From Phragmites australis (Eukaryota > Streptophyta > Magnoliopsida > Poales > Poaceae): a DNA stretch of 64,000 nucleotides. Below are positions 48,406 to 58,749 of the stretch, piece after piece; positions within the stretch are counted from its first letter, which is position 1, and every line of letters begins with the position of its first letter. Where the stretch lies: the NCBI RefSeq assembly GCF_958298935.1, contig NC_084927.1, positions 35,158,501 to 35,222,500 on the forward strand, read 5' to 3'. The notes beneath the pieces were generated by a model, which was given only the letters and a program-made list of their open reading frames with translations, searched no databases and was not told the DNA's origin. The position numbers and the translations under genes are program-made.

Positions 48406-49287
48406 CGTTCACCTCTTCCTTCTTTTTTTTCTTCTTATTTCTTTCTAATTCCTCTCTAATCTTCAATGAAGTTTCAACCTACTCAGACCCCCTCTAGATC
48501 TGCCCTGGAGGAGACAACTTGATGTAAATAATGTTAGTATGTCAGATATAATGATCTAAGAGAAGTAAGATCCAGCTGCTCAACAACTCAAGGGAATACG
48601 ATGTGGTAGCTCGGCAAGTGATGCGACTTTGTCGGGTGCTGTGGATTTGACTGTGGCTCTGCATGTGACCTTGCTCGATGGTCTACGCGGCTACGCCTCT
48701 CGGTGCCGAGACAGGTACCATTAGCGTGTGATCGGGTATTGCTCCGTAATCATATATAGCTGTACGTAGATCGATCACACGTACATGTTTTCCTGATCAA
48801 CATGGACCAGTTGGATAATTTTATTTGAAGCAAGGTGGTTAGATCATGTAAGGTGCTACGGAGTAGCAGTAGTTGAGCAGACAAGGCATGCATGCAGCAG
48901 AGTGTGTAAACATGAGTCATTATTTCGTTAAGAGTACCATATCGTGAATCATATCATGCGTTAGTTTGGTTGTTTATGCCTTCTTTGGATCCCGCTATCT
49001 GTAATGATCATGCATGATCTGCATCCAAAGCAGCTTGCATCGCATGCACTGATGCACAACGTCACATAGATGTCGACCAGCACTACATGGTCCAAAAATA
49101 TCTCTAACTAGAGTTTTGCCCAATGCAGAGAGCTATTTCTCGAGAGGAGCAGTCGGGATCACTTTTGCTAGTTGCTGAATTCAGTCCTAAACATCGGATC
49201 AAGAACAATTAGATAACAAGTGACATCAATAAAACACCATACACACTAACAAAACAACTTACTATAATCCGGTAGAACGAGAAGATT

Positions 49288-49480
49288 CACTACTAAAAAA
49301 AGATTATTACGATTGGTTTTTGAATCGGCAGTAATAATTCATAATTATTATTTCTGGTTTATAAATCGATAGTGATAACTTTACCATCACAATTCAGTGA
49401 TAATCTATGATTATCGTTGTCGGCTTATGAATCGACAATAATAATCACAATCGTTTCAAGAAATTAACTGGCAATAAATA
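49288..49480 (+). mobile_element. CACTA-type transposon terminus
   Basis: CACTACTAAAAAAAG is the form of a CACTA (En/Spm) terminal inverted repeat. It is followed by reiterated subterminal words: TGAATCGGCAGTAATAAT, TAAATCGATAGTGATAAC and TGAATCGACAATAATAAT. I did not find the partner end, so the element is either truncated or broken by the LTR-like DNA to its right. No transposase frame was seen. Confidence 0.5.
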
Positions 49481-50139
49481 ATGTTTTAGATATATAAAAA
49501 TATTCTACTGTGAACTCTTCAACATAAGAATCTATCTTAAATTTAATGTTAAACTTGAGACAGACACCCCATGTTGAAATATTTGAAGTAGAGTATTTTA
49601 TACATAAATCTAAAAATAGAAACAGATGTTGTGAAGCTATTGTACCAAGAGCTCTTCAGATGTTTTCACGTCAAAGAGCTCCTGATACAACAGCTCTGCA
49701 CTGTTTGTTATATATCTTGCGCGCTCTTCACACGTTTCGACTGAATATACTATCCGAGAGTGACAATAGTAAATCTAAATGAACGGTAAAAATATAATCT
49801 TTAACACTCAAACTTAGCTTGAAGCGATTGTGATTTTTGTCATTCCTTTATATCTATTTATTGCCATAACTATCTTCACACAACATTCGCGTAGTGGAGA
49901 TATGGAGAAAGGAGATGAGGAGACGTAGAAGGTACGCGGCTGTGCGTTGGCTTGATAGCTGGCGGGCTCGGTGAATGTACGCGAGGTGAATACTTACTCA
50001 GAGGACCGTGAGAGGATATGAGGAGACGGCGAGAGGAGACAACGGGGAGAGAAATGAGGAGACGGGGAAGGAGCGCGTTGGCTTAGGAGACGACGGGCAC
50101 AACAGACGTCGACCTTGGCAAACGGTGGCTACGGCGAGT

Positions 50140-51240
50140 GTGAGAAACCGTTCAAATAGTATTCTAATTAATCATTAAGTCAGTCATTTTCTTAATCACA
50201 ACTATAAATATTAATTAGAATACCATCCCGATAGTCTCGGCATGTGTTTCATACTCACGATCGGAACACACGTATTTCCAACATATATTATCACAATAAG
50301 GCTTCATAAAGAACAAATAATTAACATTATATTATAAGTTCTTAAGAATTTATAATTTTGGACAATTTACAACAAAAGTGAAATAGGAGGACAATAAATA
50401 GATCAACTCTTAGAAAAAAAAAACTACGGCAAAAAACAAAAGCTATAAACAACAAAGGATAGGTGGAGCCATATGCCCTTAGGCTCCACCGCAAAATAAC
50501 ATCATCCGAGTAGTTTTCCTAGCCATGCCTGCCACCAACGTCGGCGGATGTGAAGTAGCCAAACACTAGCTTCTCTTCACGGTAGTACCTGAAGAGTAGC
50601 GTGAGTACAAAGATACTCATAAGAATTAATCCATAATAGGTACATATAAATAATCCGACTCTAAAGATTATGCATTTTGATGTTAAAAAAAATAACCACA
50701 TAGTTAAGTAAATTTATGCAAAACTCAACTTTGACTCAAGTGTGTAAGCACATACACCTAACCAACTACACCTTTCTATCTATAGAGCAATATCATAATC
50801 ATAATTGTGATGGAAACAACATAAACATATATGTGAATAGAAATATCTCAACCATAACCCAACATATCATACCATATCATCCCGCATTCGCGACTCTACG
50901 ACTGCCGTAAATAGACAAAACATGCTCATGACTGAAAGCGTAGTAATTTGAATTATTTTTACACCATGCAAGGATACTCCTTTACCCAAGAGGTACTCAT
51001 GTCAATCTTTCCCAAGAGGATCATACGGCTTACATGACCACACAAGAGATACTCATGTCAATCTTTCCCAAGTAAGCTCTGATTGATTGGGACATGCACC
51101 TCTAGATATGGGGTCATTTAGAACTACTACCAGAGCAAACTAGATACCTCTTAGAACTACTCTCAGAGTAAATTAGAGGGAGAGAGCTGAGTTTTTCTTC
51201 TCTTCTTATTTGAGTGCTAAAAGGAGCTACCATGTTCATT
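50140..51240. mobile_element. Probable gypsy LTR-derived tract
   Basis: Low-coding DNA with the style of grass gypsy LTR or UTR sequence: GTCTCGGCATGTGTTTCATACTC, then GGTGGAGCCATATGCCCTTA with a short inverted repeat (TAAGGGCATATGGCTCCACC paired with TAGGCTCCACC), and repeated ACTCATGTCAATCTTTCCCA words. No matched TG...CA ends with a target duplication could be fixed, so the class is inference. Confidence 0.4.
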
Positions 51241-51269
51241 TTTTGAAGTAACAAAATTACCATATTAAT

Positions 51270-51530
51270 AAAAAAGAAAACGATATAGACCACTCATTAT
51301 AATGAATATCTAACGGTCTAGAATAAACAAAGAGTCCAAATCAAATACGATTAATAAATAGCTAAATTTAGAATTAAAAATTATAGAAAATTAACAGTTC
51401 ATTTCCATACGGGTTGACAAGTAAAATATATAAATAAAAAGTAAAAAATAAAATTAATAATGAAAGACTAATTTTTAATAAAAATATTACAATAAAACTG
51501 GCCACACTATAAATACGAGTCACCTGTTAG
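51270..51530. repeat. AT-rich dispersed repeat, copy 2 (inverted)
   Basis: Its reverse complement aligns by eye with 41.45-42.19 kb across several blocks, including TTAAAAATTAGTCT and CTAAATTTAGCTATTTATTA. It ends just upstream of the 51.9-kb gene and may contribute to its promoter region. Confidence 0.5.
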
Positions 51531-51935
51531 TTAAGAAAGGGTCAGCTAAGCCAACTGTGCGCTGTATTAGGCCCATCGCCGTAGGATTTTGGTATCATCG
51601 GCCCAGAATCCTAATGGCCCTGTTTGCATGGAAAGTCCAATCCTGGGGAGGGAGGTCGCTACTCGCGAGTGAAACGAGCAGCGCCCCGTCCTCTCGCCGT
51701 CGTAACTCTTCTGCCTCCCGCGGGTACGCATCGCGTTCGTCTCGCCGGAGCCGCACCACGTCTCCACCCCTCTCCCTGGCCCCGGGCCCAGCTCCAAACT
51801 CCAAAAGACGTCTCCCGCCAAAAACATCGCCCATTTCCATTTCATTTTCTCCCCTAATCCGTCGCCTCCCGAATCCCGACTTCGTTCCCCAAATCAAGCT
51901 CCCATCCGAGCCAAACCCTAGCTCCCGCCGCCGGG

Positions 51936-54900
51936 ATGGACTTCGCGGTCCCTTCTTTCTCCCTGGGACTAGATCTGGAAGACCACGATCCCCCTCCTTC
52001 CCCGGCCGCCGTGAGCGACCGGCGCGAGCGGGCGCGAGGGTACGCGGCGCCCGACCCGCCGCCGTTCTCTCTCGGCATCGGCGTTGACGACGACGACGAA
52101 TTCCTCGCCGGCGGTCAGCGTCACGGGCAAGCGCGGCCCCAGGTGGCGTCCCGACTTCTCCCTTCGACCGGCGTTGAAGAGGAGGAGGACGACCTCGTCC
52201 TCGCCGGTGCCAAGCGGCCGGCGCGAGTGGGCTGCGAAACGCTAGAGCCGGACCCCCTGCCGCCGCCGCCGCCGGAGACGACTCGATTTAAGCGGCTGCG
52301 GAGGGGCCCAGCGCCGACTCATCCAGCGCTGACACCGCAAGTGCGGCGCTATGAGGCACCTGAGCCCCCCTCGTTCTCCCTCGGCATCAGTGACGAAGAC
52401 GACGACTTCCTCGCCGGCGGCCAGCATCACGAGCAATCGAGACCACAGGGTGATCCTCGGGTCTTCTCATCGCTCGGTGTTGAAGAGGAGGACGACGACT
52501 TCTTCGTTGCCGGTGAGCAACCACCAGAGCGAGTGCGGCGCGAAACGCTAGACCCGGACCCCTTGCTGTCGCCGACGCCGGGGACGACTCGGCCTAAGCG
52601 GCTGTGGAAGGGCCCTGCGCCGCCACGTCTGGCGCCAACACCGCCTCCTCCTCCTAAGGCGCCAGAGCCGGCCGTGGCGGAAGTGTCTCCAGTGGTGAGT
52701 GAGAAGGCAGCACCGGTGGCTGGTTCGAGTTTAGAGGATGAGATCGAAGATTGGACAGACGAGGAGCTACTAGTGCGAGGTAAGCGGTACACTGGTCTTA
52801 ACTTTTGAAATTTTGCACTTCTCTCATTAGGCATTTGCTTATAATTCTGCAACGTATGCGGTCATGCCAATATATTTCAAGGCATCTCTTTTAGTGTCTG
52901 TCATAATCATATCTAAAATTGATTCATAGGGGCTAATTAACAAGCTTTGTTTGAAAGTTACAGGTTTACATTAGGAATACAACAAACTCGTCAAACAAAC
53001 CATCGCTGCACAGAGAAGGCGGCCACTAACAAACAACAGGTCGCAACTTACAGAGATAAAGCAGCTTCTAACAGACCCCCACAACACTATCCAGAATAAA
53101 CTGGAGAAATTCAAAGTATTTCTTACTTCAGGAACTAGATTCAGACTAGCCAAATAGCTGCAACCTCCCCAACTGGTCTTGTGCACGAGTTATGCCTTCC
53201 AATCTACTCTAGTCGTTGTTTGAGTGCTTGAACTACCTCCAATACCTTATCGCAGTCTCCCTCCCAAACAGACATTTCCCCTGCAATAAAAAGGTTGTTT
53301 TACAAATTAGCTCTGCTGAACGAGAGACTTGAACACCTTCAATTGCCATTTTAGTCCGTGTCAGCCAAAGGCTCGAACAAACAGCTGATAGACCATATAG
53401 TGTTTTTTTTTAAAACTGTACAGTAGGGGAAGCCCCTACCGTGATAATATATTATAGAAAAAAAACCGAAAATCATAAATTGTATAGGGAAACAACAACA
53501 TACTACAGTACAAACGAGGAAACAGGAGACTTAAGGGGAGGGAGACAATCCAAGAAAAAACAACTAGACTCATATCCGGGCTCATTCTATACAAGTGTAA
53601 CCCAATAGTGTCTTTAAAACAGGTCTTCCATCTAAAAAACGAAGGCAGCTCATGTTGAAAGATTTTTCCATTTCTCTGCTTCCATAATTCCTAAGCCGCT
53701 ATCATGAAAACTTCCTGTCATGGGTCAAGCTCATATGGGCCAGTTCGGCCAGCCCAGCAGAGAGGCGGCGACAACCAGGGCTAGGGCTAGGGCTGCCGCC
53801 GACCTCCACCGCATGTGGAAGGTGTGGGAGCCCTAGGGCCGGCTGCTGCTGCCATCACGTCGTCATCGAGATCCAAGTCATTTTCATATTAGGAAATAAA
53901 TATATCTTAAATATGAATAGTTTATCTATAGATAAGAAATAATTTGAATTTAAATTAGGAAAGAGACAGTAGTTTGCTTTGGAGTTAAGTTGAGTTCTCT
54001 CTATATAATGAGAGGTATTGTATCCTTTGGAACTAAGAAAGAAAGAGATTGCATCCCTTATCTCTCTCCCTCTCCACACATGGGTACTGCTCACCGACGT
54101 AAACAGTACTTGTGAACAGTACCACCACCACCAGTACTGCTGCACGCCACCTCCTCATAGCCGGCCACCCTGGGACACAAGAAGGCCATCCAGCCTCGCC
54201 CTATGACCTCCTTCGACTACGATCTCCGTTGCCCTCCCCCTACAAATCAGCGCCCACTACACTTCCATAAAAATGATAATTGCGATTGTTGCTTTGCTTC
54301 CTGGTTCATTGTGAAGAACGGTCTGGAGTGATCCCAGACCACTAGAGGTATCGCCAACATCTTGTGGCAAAAGCACAATCAAAGAAGAGGTGAAAAGTTG
54401 TCTCTTCAATATTTTGCAAACAAAGGACACAACTATAATCACTGCCTTCAACGTGAAAGTTCTTCCTTCTTAATAGGTTTCTTGAGTTGAGCCTATCCTT
54501 GAAAAGTAGCCAAACAAAGACCTTAGTCTTCTTAGTGCATTTAGACTTCCAAATCCAATTGAAAGGAGATGGGGGTGTAGTGAGATTCCTGAAGATGAAG
54601 GAGCAGAATCTGTTAGAAGAATAGGTATTGGAACCCCAGACACAGGACCAGGTGTCCTTCTGACCATATGCGACGTGAGAATTATATATGTGTTCCTGGA
54701 TCAGGGCCAATTCCACCAAAGCTTGTTGACTCATGGGGAAATGGAAAAGATCATGCTGGCTCCCAACAGAAACAAACTGAGCTAGAGTAATTGAATCATC
54801 TTTTGCGTAAGAGAAGAGTCTTGGAAGCTGATCTTTGAGGTATTTTCCATTCCAGACATCGAGCCAAATGAGGAGGAGCCATCCCCTGGGGATCCCGAAG

Positions 54901-57349
54901 CTACTCATTTGAAGTGATCACAAAACTTCATAATGCCCTTCCACCAAAAGGAGCCTTTAGGACGAGAGATCAACCATCCACATAGTGTGTGTTCAAGATT
55001 AGATTAATCCAAGGAACATCAACCTTGTTATAGAACTTAAAAGATGCTTTAGAAGGAGAGCCTCATTCTGCACATGAAGGTTGATGACTCGAGGCCCCCT
55101 CATTCTGCATATAGTGTGTTGTTGTTCCTGCTTGTAACACTGAAACAAAGTATGGTCAGTAGCTTCCACTTTTGACCTGTCCATAATTTACAACATTATT
55201 GGTCCTGCATGATCTTTAGGTGCTTAAGGGGAACACATTAAGTTTGTGCATGATCTTTGAGTCATATTGGGTGGAAATGCATTATTGGCCTTTATTGGTG
55301 CAGTTTTTGTCATCATGTTAAAAATTTAACGTTTGATTTTATTTGTGGAATACTTCTGTTACAAGAAGTACTTGGCTATTTGCATGTTTCTTCTCTATGA
55401 ATACTTCTTTGGTCTTCTGTAGAAATGTGCATGATTGATTTATTATGGATCTTAGTCCGTAGCTGGTTATTCTGTCACATTTTTTTAGGGAACCTTCTGA
55501 CCTCCTTGTGTCGAACATCATTGAGATTTCATCTTTATTCTTTACTTGCAGATGTGCCACCATCCGTTGGTAGCTGCAACACTTCCAGAAACTCAAAATT
55601 CTCTCTGCTAAATCATGGTGTCCTTATGAGTCAATCAGCGACCAAAGCAAAGATATCCAAATTTACACAAGTGTCAAATTCTTCTGTTTCAAAATCTTTA
55701 GAAGAAAGCTGCACAAAGAAACTACTTCCTAAGATAACAGTAAGCCCAATGAGGAAAATCTATTTGCTTGACTCTGACACCGATGTTGATGATGACCAAA
55801 ATCAAAATAAAGCAATGAAGCCAGTTAGTCCTCTTAGAAAGAGACAAGAATCCATGGACAAGTATATGCAGAAAGAGCCTACCGTGCAGCAAAACAGCAA
55901 GCCCCAAGGGAGTACTACTGTGCAGAAGAGTGAAGCTAAGATGAACGACAACTGGGCAACTCCTGCTCTCGATGATTTTTGCAACGATTACTTCAAAAGT
56001 ATGAAATACACAGGATCATCTAAGCATAATGAAGGCAGTAGTTTTTGTCGTTCCAAGGTTTCTCAACCCAAATACTCTATTGGTGAAGTTGAAGAGCATT
56101 TGCAGCAGCAAAGTACTTCAAGTGGAGCTGTAATAGATGACAACCTGACTGACATTCATCCTCCTGCTGTGTATTATTTCTTCCACCATAATCCAATGGT
56201 GCGTGATCTAGTTTGTGAAAGGCTGCAACATTTCTTTCCCATTGGGGCAGAAAGTACCAGAGACAATGAGCAAAACAGAGCAGATAGTCTCAGCTACAGG
56301 TAATGCCTCTTCTCATCATGTTTCTACAGTATACCTTTATTGGCTTGCTTGAGTTGCTGACACTATAAGTGGTTGGCTCATTGCTTTAATCCTTTGAGTA
56401 TTGTCATTTGCTAATGCTTCTTACTTGTTTTTTTTGTCTTAATATAGGAGGCAATTCGGCTCGGGTGGTGCTGTTACTGATGGATGGGTGACTCCAAATA
56501 GAAGTATCTCTGTTCCAACTGATGTTGGCGGAAGAAGGGTACGTGCCAATGGAACTCAATCTGGTTCTGGCCATTGGTTTACTGGGGAGGACGGAAGGAA
56601 GGTAAGGCTGTATTCCTGGAGTTCCAGTTTACTAGTTCCTACAATTATAGATAATAAGAACTTGTTTAGTCATTTGTGCTACTTCAGTATGGATGCGTAT
56701 CAGTTTGTATTTCACTTTTTCGGTATTATTCTTTTTATCCTCTTCTTGAAGACAGCTGATGCAATCATAATGTTGCTCCATTGTATTTTGGCTGCAGGTT
56801 TATGTCTCGAAAAATGGGCAGGAGTTGACTGGCCGAGAAGCCTATCGACAATATCAAAAGGTGAAGGGAATGCTTATCTTTTCCCGTGATTTGTCGTTTT
56901 ATTCATGTTAGATAAACTGGTACTAGGAAACGAACTTTTTGAAATTTAAATATCTACTGCTTACAATTGTGTCTACGATACCTACAATGATGTGTTCGAT
57001 TTTGGGATTGGATCATTAGGAGTGCTCAAAGGTGCTCAACTTGATTATATTCATCATTTATAGCTAGAACTTCTCTTTGACCATTACCTGAACCAAATTT
57101 TCCTAGGATCTTTTGAAAAATGATGATATTTATAGAGTATCAAATGGTGGTAGTAGGGGAAAAGAAAACCTATGTTCCTTTTACTGTTTGGTGGTAATGC
57201 CATCTAAATGTGTTTTACAGGAAAGTGGCAGGAGATTTAACAAGTACAAGAAGAAAGGTTCATCTGGAACCAAACGAGGTGCTGCCAAAGCAAAGAAAGC
57301 CACAACCGCAGCGAAGCAATGCACGAGTAGAGCAAAAAGGAAGCGATGA
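51936..57349 (+). CDS. Conserved plant protein of unknown function, probably nuclear
   Basis: Exons 51936-52779, 55552-56299, 56448-56601, 56798-56860 and 57221-57349 join in frame to 645 residues, all GT-AG. I do not recognise a named family. The N-terminal 280 residues are acidic and Pro-rich, with three FSLG(I/L) motifs (7-13, 42-48, 145-151) each followed by an acidic run. Residues 41-134 and 144-236 are an internal duplication sharing DDDEFLAGGQ-, GVEEE-DD- and ETL-PDPL-like blocks. Residues 282-531 are Ser/Gln/Lys-rich and contain HHNPMVRDLVCERLQHFFPI. Near 572-590 is GHWFTGEDGRKVYVSKNGQ, then LTGREAYRQYQKESG and a Lys/Arg-rich tail (603-645) ending AKRKR, a plausible nuclear localisation signal. 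This C-terminal block looks like the most conserved part. Intron 1 (2.77 kb) is swollen by a LINE with a nested solo LTR. Confidence 0.85.
52056..52643 (+). repeat. Intragenic tandem duplication in exon 1 (period about 309 bp)
   Basis: The segment coding residues 41-134 is repeated at 144-236, with FSLGI motifs 103 residues apart. Paired blocks include CETLEPDPLPP with RETLDPDPLLS, and TTRFKRLRRGPAPTHPALTP with TTRPKRLWKGPAPPRLAPTP. The copies have diverged, so the duplication is old. It lengthens the acidic N-terminal region in frame. Confidence 0.85.
53402..55140 (-). mobile_element. L1-type LINE fragment in intron 1, split by a solo LTR
   Basis: Minus-strand frames encode the zf-RVT end of a plant LINE: WIWKSKCTKKTKVFVWLLFK, then DRLNSRNLLRRKNF, a C-x2-C (CVLC) and E-x4-HLFFDC pattern. 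Upstream of it are LL-KHL-KFYNK- and RGWLLLIW-DVWNGK-like blocks with several stops. Beyond the nested insertion the frame resumes with AAWELWKQRNGKIF-like sequence. The 3' end has the hairpin GTAGGGG/CCCCTAC (53423-53439) and a tail of nine A (53403-53411 as T). 5'-truncated and dead. Antisense to the host gene. Confidence 0.85.
53716..54261 (+). mobile_element. Solo LTR, 546 bp, nested in the LINE (duplication CTTCC)
   Basis: It begins TGTCATGGGTC and ends CCCACTACA, flanked by CTTCC at 53711-53715 and 54262-54266. It splits a LINE coding region that is otherwise continuous on the two sides. A TATA-like CTATATAA at 54001-54008 suggests plus orientation. The left half contains GGGCTAGGGCTAGGGCTG. 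Superfamily not assignable. Confidence 0.85.
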
Positions 57350-57412
57350 GAGGTGGGTCTGCTTGCCCCCCAGCTTCGCAGTGGACAGGATTTCGTTGTA
57401 GTTAGTTTCTTT

Positions 57413-58240
57413 GGAGGGGAAATACAGCAGGGGAAGCCCCTACTGTGTGATTTTATTATAAGAAAAAAGAACAAAAGAAAGGTTACCAGTAAGGGGATAC
57501 AAAACATGTACAGGTGGTATTGGAAGTGAGGGAATGCAACATGCAGCCAAATGGTGAAAAAGAAGCTACAAGTTAACTAATAGAGCTGATCCATAAAGAA
57601 ATTGAGTTTCTTAGGCTGGGGTTGACCCCGTGAAGCTGAAGGTTAACTTGGTCCACAAAAGCTTTTCTCCAATCTTGGAAAGTAGGTCTGGTGTTATGAA
57701 AAATGTGACCTTCGCTGCTTCCAAATGTGCCATGCTGCAATAGTGAAGACTTCCATGAAGAAAGACATCTGAAATTCGGTTTTGGCCGTTGTCATCATGG
57801 ATAAGAACTCCAGAGTGTAGTAACAAGAGATGCCCAGTGCAGTCCAGCACCTGACACTGAAAGGACATGTGAAGAACACGTGGAAAGTAGTTTCTTTCTC
57901 GTTAGAGCTGCATAGAACACAGTTGTAGTTACTGCCATTGATTGTGTAGTTCTTACTTCTGAGGGTATTGGTGTTGAGCCTATCCATAAAGAGTAACCAA
58001 GAGAAGACTTTGCTTTTCCTGCATCATTTGGATTTCCATATCCAAGAGAAGGGGAGTTGGGGGTGTTATTGCACTGAAAGGGATTGCATAAGATTTTCTA
58101 GAGGAATTTTTTTCCTGCGCCTTGGTGATCCAATAGCTGTTTGTCCCAAAAAATTTTGGGCAGCATATTTCTAATCTTTCTGTCCTCTGAATATTTTTGC
58201 CCTCTGAACTGATTTCGTTAAGTTTGCGAAAATAAAAGCC
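57413..58240 (-). mobile_element. Second L1-type LINE fragment
   Basis: A minus-strand frame (57694-57987 region) reads MDRLNTNTLRSKNY, then CVLC, E-x4-HVFFTC and IAAWHIWKQRR, the same zf-RVT end as the intronic LINE. The 3' end at about 57424-57445 has the matching AGGGGAAGCCCCT hairpin. It starts about 60 bases after the stop codon of the 645-residue gene, so the 3'UTR of that gene probably runs into it. 5'-truncated and dead. Confidence 0.8.
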
Positions 58241-58749
58241 CCTGGCCCTTGTGGCCCATGATTGGTTCAGGAAAATTCCTCCCCTGAATCGGCTCGACTG
58301 ACCATAGTGACGCGACTGCAACAAGTCGAACAGCCTGACCGCCGAGTACCGTTGTGGCACACAAGCTGAGATGTCCGTCCCGCTCGCCAGCGCCACCCTG
58401 TCGACTGTCGCGAGACGAGCAGCCGACTAGCCCGACTAGCGACCTGTTTACGTTTGGTAAAAATTCAAAAATAGATAATATATTAAATTATTTGTAAAAA
58501 TAAGTAATATATTATCGTATTTACAAATATAACATATATATTTAACATCTCATTGCCACATTGAAAAAAAAAAGATTCAGTATTTTTAACACCACATTGT
58601 ACAATACGGTCACAGGTCGCGCCCCCAAAGCATGCAACAGCTCCCGCTGTCGACTCCGTCGTCACATCGTCTTGCGTTGCCTGACGCGTGTTTCTCCTGT
58701 GCTGCTGCGTACTCCACTCCACTCCACTCCGTGTCATACCCGTTGAATT

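Larger units (their letters stand above)
46340..51550. other. Intergenic: promoter-like GC island and nested transposon remnants
   Basis: 46140-46550 is the promoter side of the coiled-coil gene. A GC-rich island (about 47000-47560) carries CCCACGTGAC and a plus-strand AATATAAAAT TATA-like word (about 47469) but no following gene. A CAG/GTA-rich MITE-like block occurs at 48.1-48.4 kb, a CACTA-type end at about 49288, an LTR-like tract at 50.14-51.24 kb and an AT-rich repeat at 51.27-51.53 kb. Frames here have no recognisable domain. Confidence 0.5.
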
